From Flammeovirgaceae bacterium UBA2366 (GTDB lineage: Bacteria > Bacteroidota > Bacteroidia > Cytophagales > Cyclobacteriaceae), in NCBI GenBank assembly GCA_002344065.1, contig DDTK01000012.1:186001-250000 (forward strand): a stretch of DNA of 64,000 nt. Direction: 5' to 3'. Under the pieces are notes generated by a model, which saw only the letters and a list, made by a program, of their open reading frames with translations, had not been told where the DNA came from and did not search any database. The translations under genes and the position numbers were made by a program. The stretch's first letter is position 1, and each line of letters opens with the position of its first letter. Of this stretch, positions 26,190 to 34,373 are shown piece after piece.

Positions 26190-26987
26190 TTAAAGAAGTT
26201 TACGCTTGCGCATCATGCTGGCAAACAACGATGGTGCAAGGCGTTTTAAAAATATAGCAGACTTTTCAGGACGCCCGGCAATAATAATTTCATCCTTATT
26301 CTTTTCAATCGCTTTTAAAATCTTTTCCGCCACATCATCGGGGTCCAATCCCTTGGCTATTTTATCGTTATCCTGATTAATGGCTACACCGTCCTTATTC
26401 AACGAGTTTTTGGCTACGTTGGTACGAACAAATCCAGGACAAACCAATAGCACCCCTACTCCATCCGATGCTACTTCAAGTCGTAGCGTATCATAAAAAC
26501 CCTGCAAGGCATGCTTGCTGGCATTGTAGGCCGCCTGCTTTTGAACTACCATCTTACCCAACACACTGGAGATAACCACAACGTGGCCGCTTTTATTTTC
26601 CAACATCTGCGGAAGCACAGCTTTGGTTAGTGCAATACCTCCAAAAAAGTTTACGTTGAAAATTTTATGGATCACATCAAGCGAGAGGTCTTTAACTTTC
26701 GTCCAGTGGCTGACACCCGCGTTGTTGATCAGGATATCAATTTTTCCAAACCGGTTGTACACCTGCTTCGATAGTGTGACAACAGATTCTGTATCCGACA
26801 CATCCAGTGGAAGAATTAAACAATCGTCATCAGGCAAGTTGGCGGTTGCTTTTACCCGCTGCAACTCTTCTACCCTTCTGGCCGACAAAACAAGCTTTGC
26901 ACCTTGTCTCGCAAAAGCATACACCAACGACTCACCTATACCGGAAGATGCACCGGTTATCCAAACAACTTTACCGTTAAAGAACAT
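26190..26987 (-). CDS. SDR family oxidoreductase
   Basis: A 265-residue classical short-chain dehydrogenase/reductase. The NAD(P) motif TGASSGIGES lies at residues 11-20, NNAG near 91-94, and the catalytic YNASK near residue 155. The C-terminal part, KSAIFLKRLAPSLFASMMRK, is basic and hydrophobic, similar to DHRS7-like members that associate with membranes. Substrate unknown. It is likely co-transcribed with the downstream Nudix gene. Confidence 0.88.
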   Translation of the reverse strand: MFFNGKVVWITGASSGIGESLVYAFARQGAKLVLSARRVEELQRVKATANLPDDDCLILPLDVSDTESVVTLSKQVYNRFGKIDILINNAGVSHWTKVKDLSLDVIHKIFNVNFFGGIALTKAVLPQMLENKSGHVVVISSVLGKMVVQKQAAYNASKHALQGFYDTLRLEVASDGVGVLLVCPGFVRTNVAKNSLNKDGVAINQDNDKIAKGLDPDDVAEKILKAIEKNKDEIIIAGRPEKSAIFLKRLAPSLFASMMRKRKLL

Positions 26988-27044
26988 TTTTTAAATTTAA
27001 TTTATAAAGTAAGTATCAGTTTACAGTTCAAAATATAATTTGAC

Positions 27045-27197
27045 CGTCATTGCGAGGGAGCCTGCCTTCCGGTAGGCAGGGTACGACCGAAGCAATCCCA
27101 AACTTCGCGTTTTGTTTTCATTATATAATCAGGGATTGCTTCGTCACAAAGCGATTTTTGTAATTGAGTAGTCTTGTCAATGTTCCTCGCAATGACG
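27045..27197. repeat. MITE-like cruciform repeat
   Basis: A 153-bp element with perfect 13-bp terminal inverted repeats (CGTCATTGCGAGG and CCTCGCAATGACG) and a nested 11-bp pair (GAAGCAATCCC at 27089-27099, GGGATTGCTTC at 27132-27142). One arm carries a smaller hairpin CCTGCCT...AGGCAGG (27061-27080). It is non-coding and lies between the SDR and Gfo/Idh genes, upstream of the first and downstream of the second. The CGTCATTGCGAG/GAAGCAATC type of palindrome is widely scattered in Bacteroidota genomes, from my recollection. Confidence 0.75.
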
Positions 27198-27233
27198 AGC
27201 TAAAATTTAGGACTACAAGCGGATACTCATAAT

Positions 27234-28670
27234 TTACAATTTCCAGCCGGCACGATACTCCCGCTTCACAAACTGATTAGCTTCGTCAAAGTTGGTGATT
27301 TTCATGTTCACACCATCCCACAACAACTTGATGTCTCTGCCCGGGTAATCGAATTGGTTTGGATTATCCTTTCGCGGAAAGCGTATGTCATGGCTGCGAA
27401 TGGCGAGGTTGCCCATCAGCACCATTTCGGTAAGCGGACCGGCAATTTCGAATGGAGAACTCAACTCGGTTTTACCATACCCGGCCAAACATCCTTCTAC
27501 CCAGTTGGCATAGTGACCCCTATCGCCATTCGGCACACGCTTAATCGTTTGAGGCACGTTTACTTCCTGAGTTCTTGAGGTAGGTAAAAGTTTTGGCAGT
27601 ATACCGTAGGTACCGCACATCATCTTGCCTTTTGTGCCTATAAATAAAGCACCATTACCACCGTCACCAAACTGTTCATTCGGACCTAATTCTTCGGGAC
27701 GCTCAGGCTGAATGCCGCCATCCATCCAGTGCACTTTTACTTTTGGTTTATTGCCACGCTCGGGGAAAGTCATAACAATGTGTGACGATGGCGGACAGCT
27801 ATCAGGGAAATATCCTCTTCTGAATTCACCAACATACACACTGCCCACACTGGCCTGCACATCAATCGGGTAACCTAATTCAAGCACACGAAATGGTGGC
27901 TCAACAATGTGGCAGGCCATATCGCCCAGGGCACCTGTTCCATAATCCCACCAGCCGCGCCAGTTAAACGGAACCAGGTTATCGATGTAGTCTTTATAAG
28001 GAGCCGTGCCCAACCACAAGTCCCAATCAAGTTCTTTGGGCACTTCAGCCTTTTGTGCCGGCCAGGGAATACCCTGCGGCCAAACCGGGCGATTCGTCCA
28101 GCAATAAACTGTATGCACCTCACCGATAAGCCCGGCCTGGTACCACTCCATCAATTGCCGCACCCCATCACCGGAAGACCCCTGGTTGCCCATTTGCGTT
28201 ACAACCTTGTACTTTTTTGCCGCTTCGGTAAGCATTCGCGCCTCATAGATATCATGCGTTAAAGGCTTTTGCACATACACGTGTTTGCCCAATTGCATGG
28301 CGGCCATGGCCTGCACGGCATGGTTATGGTCGGGTGTTGAAACCGAAACAGCATCCATGCTCTTATGCTCTTTATCGAGCATTACCCTGAAATCCTTATA
28401 GTATTTTGCCTTAGGAAAATTCTTTATAGCATTGGCAGCCCTGCGGTCGTCAACATCACACAGAAAAGATATAGTAGCTTTTTTGGTAGCGGCAATTCCG
28501 TTTACATCGCCATTGCCCATGCCGCCTACACCAATGCCGGCTACGGACAGGGTATCACTGGGGGCTAAAAATCCTTTTCCGCCCAGCACATGGCGGGGCA
28601 CTATGGTAAAGGCAGCGGCTGCGAGGCCCACTTGCTTAATAAAACTTCTGCGGCTGTTACGGGGTGTCAT
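27234..28670 (-). CDS. Gfo/Idh/MocA-family oxidoreductase, Tat-exported
   Basis: 478 residues. The N-terminus MTPRNSRRSFIKQVGLAAAAFT is a twin-arginine signal, so the folded protein with bound nucleotide is probably exported. The Rossmann domain (about 40-170, with GIGVGGMGNGDVNG and the Lys of VQKPLTHDIYEA) is followed by the C-terminal GFO_IDH_MocA domain with the bacterial extra family region. Such exported members act on sugars or sugar derivatives in Planctomycetota and Bacteroidota. No glycoside hydrolase is nearby, so the substrate is unknown. It marks the left border of the cassette island. Confidence 0.88.
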   Translation of the reverse strand: MTPRNSRRSFIKQVGLAAAAFTIVPRHVLGGKGFLAPSDTLSVAGIGVGGMGNGDVNGIAATKKATISFLCDVDDRRAANAIKNFPKAKYYKDFRVMLDKEHKSMDAVSVSTPDHNHAVQAMAAMQLGKHVYVQKPLTHDIYEARMLTEAAKKYKVVTQMGNQGSSGDGVRQLMEWYQAGLIGEVHTVYCWTNRPVWPQGIPWPAQKAEVPKELDWDLWLGTAPYKDYIDNLVPFNWRGWWDYGTGALGDMACHIVEPPFRVLELGYPIDVQASVGSVYVGEFRRGYFPDSCPPSSHIVMTFPERGNKPKVKVHWMDGGIQPERPEELGPNEQFGDGGNGALFIGTKGKMMCGTYGILPKLLPTSRTQEVNVPQTIKRVPNGDRGHYANWVEGCLAGYGKTELSSPFEIAGPLTEMVLMGNLAIRSHDIRFPRKDNPNQFDYPGRDIKLLWDGVNMKITNFDEANQFVKREYRAGWKL

Positions 28671-28980
28671 GGAAATATTCAGTTAGTTGAATAGGTTTCA
28701 AAGTACAGTTTTCTACGAAAAGAAAAAAGCAGGATTTTCTGGTAACATACAGGGAATTCCAGGATAAAGAAGCAGCAAAACTAGCGCGCAATAGAACCAT
28801 GTAAGCACAAAAAGCAGTCTAAAAATTAACTCATCCTTTGATACCTTATGACACCTCTTTACCTTAGAAGCAGACGCTATGCACCTTCGCCAAGCGCACC
28901 AAAACTGGCGGTATAGGCGAAAGTTTATAGCGGGTATAAGAGAGTTGGCGGTCAGGCTAAAAAGACGACACGAACTATAA
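28671..28980. other. Left edge of the cassette island, no gene
   Basis: This 310-bp stretch has no convincing coding frame. At 28888-28911 the bases CGCCAAGCGC, then CCAAAAC, then TGGCGG match the 3' arm of the island's hairpin repeats with one inserted base and the CGTTA core lost. It is best read as a decayed attC-like site marking the start of the array. It also holds the upstream region of the Gfo/Idh gene; no promoter element could be named. Confidence 0.4.
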
Positions 28981-29499
28981 ATGAAAATACCAGCATACAT
29001 AGAAACTGAAAGAACCGTATTGCGACATCTTACGGTAGATGACGCAGAAGATTTTTATACTCTAAATCTTGACAAAGAAATATTGAAATATACCGGAGAC
29101 CATCCTTTTGAAAACATACAAGCTGCAAAGAATTTTTTAATTAACTACGACCAGTATAAAAAATATGGAGTTGGACGATTAGCAGTAATTGAAAAGATAA
29201 CTTCAAAATTCATTGGTTGGTGCGGACTTAAATACAATCCTGAAAGAGACGAATTTGATATTGGGTTTAGATTATTCAGAGAATATTGGAACAAAGGCTT
29301 TGCAACGGAAACAGCAAAAAGATGTCTTGACTATGGATTTAAGGAATTGGGTATTGTAAGAATTGTCGGAAGAGCAATGAAGGAAAATATTGCTTCAATC
29401 AAAGTACTTGAAAAAATAGGAATGACATTCAAAGAAACTTTAGACTTTGACGGACACGATGGAGTAATTTATGAACGAACAAAATTTGACAAGGATTAG
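28981..29499 (+). CDS. GNAT N-acetyltransferase (RimJ/RimL type)
   Basis: 172 residues of the GNAT fold, closest in pattern to the RimJ/RimL Acetyltransf_3 group: an N-terminal ETERTVLRHLTVDDAEDFY, a central motif A region RLFREYWNKGFATETAKRCLDYGF (acetyl-CoA binding), and NIASIKVLEKIGM near the C-terminus. Substrate unknown; relatives acetylate ribosomal protein N-termini, amino acids or drugs. It is the first gene of the island, visibly AT-richer than chromosomal neighbours, and followed after 34 bp by DUF5946 in the same cassette. Confidence 0.88.
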   Translation: MKIPAYIETERTVLRHLTVDDAEDFYTLNLDKEILKYTGDHPFENIQAAKNFLINYDQYKKYGVGRLAVIEKITSKFIGWCGLKYNPERDEFDIGFRLFREYWNKGFATETAKRCLDYGFKELGIVRIVGRAMKENIASIKVLEKIGMTFKETLDFDGHDGVIYERTKFDKD

Positions 29500-29533
29500 A
29501 CCATTATGTGATGAGAAAAAGGATTAACTGATT

Positions 29534-30016
29534 ATGAAATCAATATCTCAAAGAAAAATTAAATGTATTGGCTGTGGAGCTTTGGTAGAAGACTTAGCGG
29601 GAAAACCACATAAATACATAGGGGCATCTCAAGAATGCTGGAATTTGTATGGCGAAGTTTTGGCAAAAGAATATGGGGAATACAACTATCCGCAATTAAC
29701 ACACAGACTAACAGTAGATACTTACGCAATTCAACATCCTGGCGAACCCATTAGACAGGCAATTCAGTCAGTCAATGTTCATTTGATTAGTCTTTATTTG
29801 ATTTTAGTAAAGGGATATGACGGTGAAACAGCTACAAAAAAAATGGGCGAAATCTTATCAAAAGAGCCGAGATTTGAATGGTTAGAGCCGCCATCACCCA
29901 TTGGGCATATTACCGTTGCTGATGTTTTGACTGCTACCAATCAAGAAGAACACGAGAAAAAAGTAAGAGAATGGGTAGATAATGTTTGGACTAATTGGTA
30001 TTCAAAACACGCATAG
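29534..30016 (+). CDS. DUF5946 family protein
   Basis: A 160-residue protein I assign to DUF5946. The N-terminal CIGCGALVEDLAGKPHKYIGASQECW has a CxxC pair plus a later Cys that may bind a metal. The middle YPQLTHRLTVDTYAIQHPG with histidines is conserved in the family, and a C-terminal region WVDNVWTNWYSKH follows. Function unknown. It lies 34 bp after the GNAT gene without an intervening repeat, so both sit in one cassette; its stop is about 55 bp before the first full hairpin repeat. Confidence 0.8.
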   Translation: MKSISQRKIKCIGCGALVEDLAGKPHKYIGASQECWNLYGEVLAKEYGEYNYPQLTHRLTVDTYAIQHPGEPIRQAIQSVNVHLISLYLILVKGYDGETATKKMGEILSKEPRFEWLEPPSPIGHITVADVLTATNQEEHEKKVREWVDNVWTNWYSKHA

Positions 30017-30073
30017 ACAATTAAAACCCTTGTGAATGACAATTTTTGAACAGAAAAAAGAAGCCCGAACCGC

Positions 30074-30200
30074 TAACAGCCGTTTGGCGTAATGGCGGGT
30101 GCAGTGCTTCGTATGACAGTTTTGTGGTAGGTTCAAGTGTAGTACTTCGATTGAACTTTTGTGCTAAAAATCCGCCACTACGCCAAGCCGCAAAACGTTA
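30074..30200 (+). repeat. attC-like hairpin repeat A
   Basis: It begins TAAC and ends CGTTA. The 5' arm (GTTTGGCGTAATGGCGG, 30082-30098) pairs with the 3' arm (CCGCCACTACGCCAAGC, 30172-30188) almost without mismatch, and short unpaired bases interrupt the outer part, as in integron attC sites. The middle has GTGCTT/GTACTT motifs shared with other copies. Total length about 127 bp. It separates the DUF5946 and DinB genes. Confidence 0.65.
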
Positions 30201-30266
30201 GTGACAAGCATAATGAGAGACAACATCGACAGCAATAACCAACAATTAAAAGGCAAAACAAAAAAA

Positions 30267-30734
30267 ATGAATATAGATTTAGCTAACCGACTAAAAGAAG
30301 TTTTACTAAACGGAAAATGGATTGCTAATACCAATTTCAAGGAACAGATAACAAGTATAAGTTGGGAACAAGCAATTGAAAAGGTTGAAAACCTGAACAC
30401 GATTGCATTATTGACTTTCCACGTAAACTATTATTTAAAAGGAGTGCTAAACGTGTTTCAAGGTGGAGATCTTGAAATCAAAGACAAATACAGCTTTGAT
30501 ATGCCAGAAATCTCGTCTGAGACGGATTGGCTTAACTTAGTGAACGAATTTGTAAGCAATGCCGAAAAGTTTATAAGTCACGTTGAAAAAATGGACGACA
30601 ACTTATTGACACAACCATTTGTGAAAGAAGAATACGGAAGTTGTTTAAAAAATATTGAAGCTCAAATTGAACATAGTTATTATCACCTAGGACAAGTCTC
30701 ATTGATTAAAAAATTGATAATGCTGAGAGAATAA
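30267..30734 (+). CDS. DinB-like (DUF1572) protein
   Basis: 155 residues from the ATG at 30267. Features such as NGKWIANTNFKEQITSISWEQA, LTFHVNYYLKGV and the C-terminal EHSYYHLGQVSLIKKL give the histidine pattern of the DinB/YfiT metal-binding four-helix bundle. Many members are bacillithiol-linked or stress proteins of unknown activity. I chose 30267 because family members start at this point; in-frame starts at 30201 (GTG) and 30213 would add 18-22 polar residues reading out of the repeat. Single gene in its cassette. Confidence 0.78.
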   Translation: MNIDLANRLKEVLLNGKWIANTNFKEQITSISWEQAIEKVENLNTIALLTFHVNYYLKGVLNVFQGGDLEIKDKYSFDMPEISSETDWLNLVNEFVSNAEKFISHVEKMDDNLLTQPFVKEEYGSCLKNIEAQIEHSYYHLGQVSLIKKLIMLRE

Positions 30735-30786
30735 AATGAACAATTCAAATTATTATAACCTTCATAAAAACGAGAATGCCAGCCAC

Positions 30787-30912
30787 TAACAGCACCTACC
30801 CAAAAGTGGCGGTTCAGTGGCTAAATCAAGCTTTGTGCTTCTATCAAAGTTTGTACTTGGTTGACAGTGAAGTGCTTCGAAATCCCCCACTGCGACAAGC
30901 GGCAAAACGTTA
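30787..30912 (+). repeat. attC-like hairpin repeat B
   Basis: It begins TAAC and ends CGTTA, about 126 bp. The 3' arm CCACTGCGACAAGCGGCAAAA resembles the other copies, with the core CGCCAAGC changed to CGACAAGC. The inner part shares TTGTGCTTCTAT and TGGTTGACAG with copies C and E. It lies between the DinB and serine hydrolase genes; the long reading frame that enters it from upstream is not genic. Confidence 0.6.
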
Positions 30913-30928
30913 TCCACAATTAGAACAA

Positions 30929-32017
30929 ATGAGAAGAACAGTCTATATAATCATTTCATTTATCTTCAGTTCAAACCTAGTTTTTGGACAGGATACATTA
31001 TTCACAGGATTTGCAACAAGTATTATTGACACCAATTCAAGGCTAATAAAAACGTATGGTTTTAAAGACAAAGAGAAGATAGCAAATTACGATAGTACTA
31101 CCATCCAGCCTGTTGGTTCGGTAAGTAAAGTTGTAATTGGTTTGGCTCTAATGAAGGCAAATGAATTGAGTTTTGTCAATCTTGACACTGACATTAATCA
31201 ATACATAGGTTTCAACATAATTAACCCAAACTTGAAAAACAATCAACCGATTACATTACGACATCTAGCAACGCACACATCAGGAATAAGAGATAATGAA
31301 AAATTTTATGAACAAGCCTATACAAAAGGTTTGATATCCCCTTTTTCATTGGAAGAATTTCTTGTGTCTTATTTGGATAAAAACGGAAAGAGATATTCAA
31401 AAAAAAATTTTGGCAATTATCCAGCAGGTGAAGAATATAACTATTCAAACATCGGGGCAGCACTTGCGGCATATGTAATTGAGTCTGCATCAAAAATACC
31501 TTTTGACCAATTCACTAAAAGATACATATTTCAGCCTTTGAATATGTTACAAACACATTGGTTTTATGATGAAAATCAATTGGATAAATACACACAACTT
31601 TTTGACGAAAAAGACAATCAGCTTGATTTTTATTCTCTTGCGACCTATCCAGATGGTGCAATGAAAACAAACATTGTTGATTTGAGTAAGTTGCTACAAG
31701 AACTTATTAAAGGTTATGCAGGGGAATCAGACCTTCTTACAGAGAATTCTTGGAAAATATATTTTACTAAGAATTTTTCTGAAAATAGACCTGTAAAGGG
31801 AGTGAATCCAAAAGAACCCAATAGTGGTATTTTTATTATGTATGTAAAGAGTGGTGCAATAGGACATACAGGCTCTGACCCAGGTCTTTGTACTTTTATG
31901 TTTTTTAACCCTGAAAATATGACAGGCAAGATATTTATGGCAAATGAAGACTTATCAGAACAAAATCTAAATTCTTTTAAAAATATATGGGAAAACTTAC
32001 AACCAAATAAAGACTAA
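30929..32017 (+). CDS. Serine hydrolase (class C beta-lactamase/DD-peptidase family)
   Basis: 362 residues with a signal peptide (about 1-20, ending LVFG). The penicillin-binding fold motifs are intact: SxxK as SVSK (64-67), YxN as YSN (172-174), and HTG (313-315) in place of KTG, as in class C-like esterases and peptidases. It is probably periplasmic or secreted. Actual beta-lactam hydrolysis is uncertain because the family also includes esterases and D-aminopeptidases. The ATG at 30929 gives a proper signal peptide; the frame stays open upstream to 30776 but there it runs through the hairpin repeat. AT-rich like the rest of the island. Confidence 0.88.
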   Translation: MRRTVYIIISFIFSSNLVFGQDTLFTGFATSIIDTNSRLIKTYGFKDKEKIANYDSTTIQPVGSVSKVVIGLALMKANELSFVNLDTDINQYIGFNIINPNLKNNQPITLRHLATHTSGIRDNEKFYEQAYTKGLISPFSLEEFLVSYLDKNGKRYSKKNFGNYPAGEEYNYSNIGAALAAYVIESASKIPFDQFTKRYIFQPLNMLQTHWFYDENQLDKYTQLFDEKDNQLDFYSLATYPDGAMKTNIVDLSKLLQELIKGYAGESDLLTENSWKIYFTKNFSENRPVKGVNPKEPNSGIFIMYVKSGAIGHTGSDPGLCTFMFFNPENMTGKIFMANEDLSEQNLNSFKNIWENLQPNKD

Positions 32018-32024
32018 CTGTGGC

Positions 32025-32216
32025 TAACACGGGTTTTGCGCCTGCCTGGCCGGTAGGCAGGTCAGACGGGGTGATCCCGATGAAAAATCGGGACAGGCTG
32101 TGCAAACTTGGAGCTTTGTGCTTCTATTCAAGTTCAGTGCTGGTTGACAGTTTTCCCGATGAATCGGGACAAGTCGTGCTCCGAATTCCGCCACTGCGCC
32201 AAGCGCCAAAACGTTA
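32025..32216 (+). repeat. attC-like hairpin repeat C
   Basis: A 192-bp copy beginning TAAC and ending CGTTA. Compared with A, B and D it carries extra internal palindromes: CCTGCCTGGCCGGTAGGCAGG-type and two CCCGAT...ATCGGG hairpins. It is nearly identical to repeat E over its whole length; I count four substitutions. It starts 8 bp after the serine hydrolase stop. Confidence 0.65.
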
Positions 32217-32243
32217 GTGGCAATTTAAACAGACAACCTACAA

Positions 32244-32822
32244 ATGATAGACAACATAAAAATATTAGACACCAAAGTTCTTTCCGACAATTGGTATGTA
32301 CTTAAAAAAATTACTTACGAATATTCAAAAAAGGATGGGACAAAACTAACTCAAAGCAGAGAAGCCTACGACAGAGGAAATGGTGCAACAATTTTACTTT
32401 ACAACAAAGAACAAAAAACTGTAATTCTCACAAGACAATTTAGGCTTCCTACATTCGTAAATGGGAATGAAACAGGAATGCTAATCGAAGCTTGTGCAGG
32501 GCTTTTAGACAAAGACAATGCGGAAGTTTGCATAAAACGAGAAACTGAGGAAGAAACAGGATACAAAATTGCAGAAGTTCGCAAAATATTTGAGGCATAT
32601 ATGTCACCAGGTTCTGTTACAGAAATTTTATACTTCTTCATAGCAGAATATGCTAAAGAAATGAAAGTAACAGATGGTGGTGGCGTTGAACACGAAGAAG
32701 AAAACATAGAAGTTTTGGAACTTGATATTTCAAAAGCAATGAAAATGATAGAAAGTGGGGAAATAAAAGACGGTAAAACAATAATGTTACTTCAATACAT
32801 AAAACTTAACAACATACTTTAA
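32244..32822 (+). CDS. nudK: NudK-like Nudix hydrolase (GDP-mannose pyrophosphatase)
   Basis: 192 residues, the length of E. coli NudK, which hydrolyses GDP-mannose to GMP and mannose-1-phosphate. Strongly NudK-like segments are RQFRLPTFVNGNETGMLIEA, CAGLLDKDNAEVCIKRE with ETEEETGY (Nudix box, about residues 90-112), and YMSPGSVTE. The position of one conserved glutamate in the NudK box appears to hold Asn (DKDNAEV), which may affect metal binding; the downstream REtEEETG metal ligands are kept. A frameshifted gene follows after 4 bp in the same cassette. Confidence 0.87.
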   Translation: MIDNIKILDTKVLSDNWYVLKKITYEYSKKDGTKLTQSREAYDRGNGATILLYNKEQKTVILTRQFRLPTFVNGNETGMLIEACAGLLDKDNAEVCIKRETEEETGYKIAEVRKIFEAYMSPGSVTEILYFFIAEYAKEMKVTDGGGVEHEEENIEVLELDISKAMKMIESGEIKDGKTIMLLQYIKLNNIL

Positions 32823-32826
32823 AATT

Positions 32827-33188
32827 ATGATGATTCTTATTGCAGGACCTTACCGAGGAGGGACAAATGACGACCCTGCATTAATAAAGAAAAATTTAGA
32901 CAATCTTGAATCGGTTGCCTTACCACTATTTCGTAAGGGACATATTCCTATGATTGGAGAATGGGTTGCTTTACCGTTAATGCACTAGCAGGTTCAAAAG
33001 AAATTGGTGACAGTGTTTGGGACGAAATACAATATACTGTTGCACATCGTCTTCTTGAAAAGTGTGACGCTGTTCTTCGCCTCGAAGGAGCATCAGAAGG
33101 AGCAGACAATGACGTGAGAATTGCCAAAGAACGAGGATTACAAATTTATCATAGTTTGGACGAAATTCCAGATTTGACACAAAAATAA
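32827..33188 (+). pseudogene. Deoxyribosyltransferase-like (DUF4406) gene, frameshifted
   Basis: From the ATG at 32827 the frame reads MMILIAGPYRGGTNDDPAL and onward to GEWVALPLMH, then stops at TAG (32986-32988). The next frame continues at once with AGSKEIGDSVWDEIQYTVAHR and ends at 33188 with DLTQK. Adding one base at ATGCAC/TAGCAG (for example a second T) restores a single protein of about 120 residues with the DUF4406/nucleoside 2-deoxyribosyltransferase-like pattern AGPYRG and CDAVLRLEGASEGAD. So this is one gene broken by a 1-nt deletion, unless it is a sequencing error. It is 4 bp behind nudK. Confidence 0.75.
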
Positions 33189-33196
33189 ACAGCCAC

Positions 33197-33322
33197 TAAT
33201 ATCGGTTTGGCAATATGGCGGCTGAAGTGCTTCTATCAAACATTTGTGCAAGGTTCAACAGCAGTAATTCTATCGAACATTGGTGCTAAATATCCGCCAC
33301 TACGCCAAGCGGCAAACCGTTA
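33197..33322 (+). repeat. attC-like hairpin repeat D
   Basis: About 126 bp, starting TAAT (one change from TAAC) and ending CGTTA. The arms GGTTTGGCAATATGGCGG and CCGCCACTACGCCAAGCGGC pair imperfectly. It is closest to repeat A in size and inner sequence (GTGCTTCTATC, TATCCGCCACTACGCCAAGC). Confidence 0.6.
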
Positions 33323-33372
33323 TGCGGCAGCTTAAAAGAAGACATTCACTCACAAAAATATAATTTGAAATA

Positions 33373-33720
33373 ATGACAAAAACTGAAATAGCAAAAGCAT
33401 TTTCAAACGGAGAATTTGAAAAGACCTATAACTTCATTGCTGAGAATTCAGAATGGATAGTTGTAGAAGAAAACACTTTTAAGGGCAAGAAAGCAATTAT
33501 TGAGAACTGCAACCAAGTTGGTAGTTACTTTAAATCTGTAACGACAGACTTTAGAACTCATAATATAATCGTTGATGAAAATAAAGTGGTGATAAACGGA
33601 ACAGCAGAGTTTTTGAGAGATAATAAACGTGTTTCATTTGTTTCTGCCTGTGATGTTTATGAGTTTAATGACGATAACCAGATTCAAAAGATAACTTCAT
33701 ATTGCATTCAATCAAAGTAA
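33373..33720 (+). CDS. NTF2-like / SnoaL-like protein
   Basis: A 115-residue protein with the cone-shaped alpha+beta NTF2 pattern: N-terminal helices (TEIAKAFSNGEFEKTYNFIAENSEWIV), GKKAIIENCNQ, and a C-terminal sheet ending IQKITSYCIQSK. Such proteins are isomerases, small-molecule binders or scaffolds; nothing in the sequence decides which. It shares a cassette with the DHFR-like gene 22 bp downstream and is AT-rich. Confidence 0.75.
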   Translation: MTKTEIAKAFSNGEFEKTYNFIAENSEWIVVEENTFKGKKAIIENCNQVGSYFKSVTTDFRTHNIIVDENKVVINGTAEFLRDNKRVSFVSACDVYEFNDDNQIQKITSYCIQSK

Positions 33721-33742
33721 ATCTATTTCAAATATTAATAAG

Positions 33743-34321
33743 ATGAGAAAACTTATAATGTGGAACGTAATGACCCTTGACGGTTATTTTGAAGGAACCC
33801 AAAATTGGGACTTATCATTTCATAATCTTATTTGGGGACAAGAGCTTGAAAAACTGAGTATAGAACAATTAAAATCTGCTGACTATCTCATTTTTGGACG
33901 TGTGACTTATGAAGGAATGGCTGCATATTGGACAAAAGCAGAAGCCGAAACTGCGGAACAAGAAGTTGCTAAACTAATGAACAGCATACCAAAACTTGTT
34001 TTTTCTAAGACCTTAAAATCGGCTGATTGGAACAACACCACAATTATTAGTGAAAACGCTTCAGCAGAAATACAGAAATTAAAGGAGCAAGGTGGAAAAG
34101 ACATTTATGTTTTCGGTAGTGCAAACCTATCGGAGACATTTATAAACGACAACTTGTTTGACGAATTTCGAATAGGAATTGCCCCGGTTATTTTAGGTAA
34201 TGGACGACCTCTTTTCAGAGAAGGCATTGCTTCTAACAACTTATCACTCGTTTCGACACAGCCACTTACGACAGATGGTGTTGTCTTGAAATATTCAAAC
34301 AATAAAAACCAACAAGGTTGA
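33743..34321 (+). CDS. Dihydrofolate reductase-like (RibD C-terminal family) protein
   Basis: 192 residues of the RibD_C/DHFR-like fold: start MRKLIMWNVMTLDGYF, then DYLIFGRVTYEGMAAYW and KDIYVFGSANLSETF (NADPH-binding region), and PVILGNGRPLF. These proteins are common on mobile elements and usually of unknown substrate; they are not classical trimethoprim-resistance DHFRs. A C-terminal KNKNQQG tail follows. Second gene of its cassette, followed after about 50 bp by repeat E. Confidence 0.85.
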   Translation: MRKLIMWNVMTLDGYFEGTQNWDLSFHNLIWGQELEKLSIEQLKSADYLIFGRVTYEGMAAYWTKAEAETAEQEVAKLMNSIPKLVFSKTLKSADWNNTTIISENASAEIQKLKEQGGKDIYVFGSANLSETFINDNLFDEFRIGIAPVILGNGRPLFREGIASNNLSLVSTQPLTTDGVVLKYSNNKNQQG

Positions 34322-34373
34322 CAAAGTATATAATGACACGAACACTAAACGAGAGAAGAGAAAGCCGACCGCG

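Noticed and set aside
30776..30928. N-terminal extension of the serine hydrolase
   Set aside because: These 51 codons lie inside hairpin repeat B; the ATG at 30929 gives a normal signal peptide.
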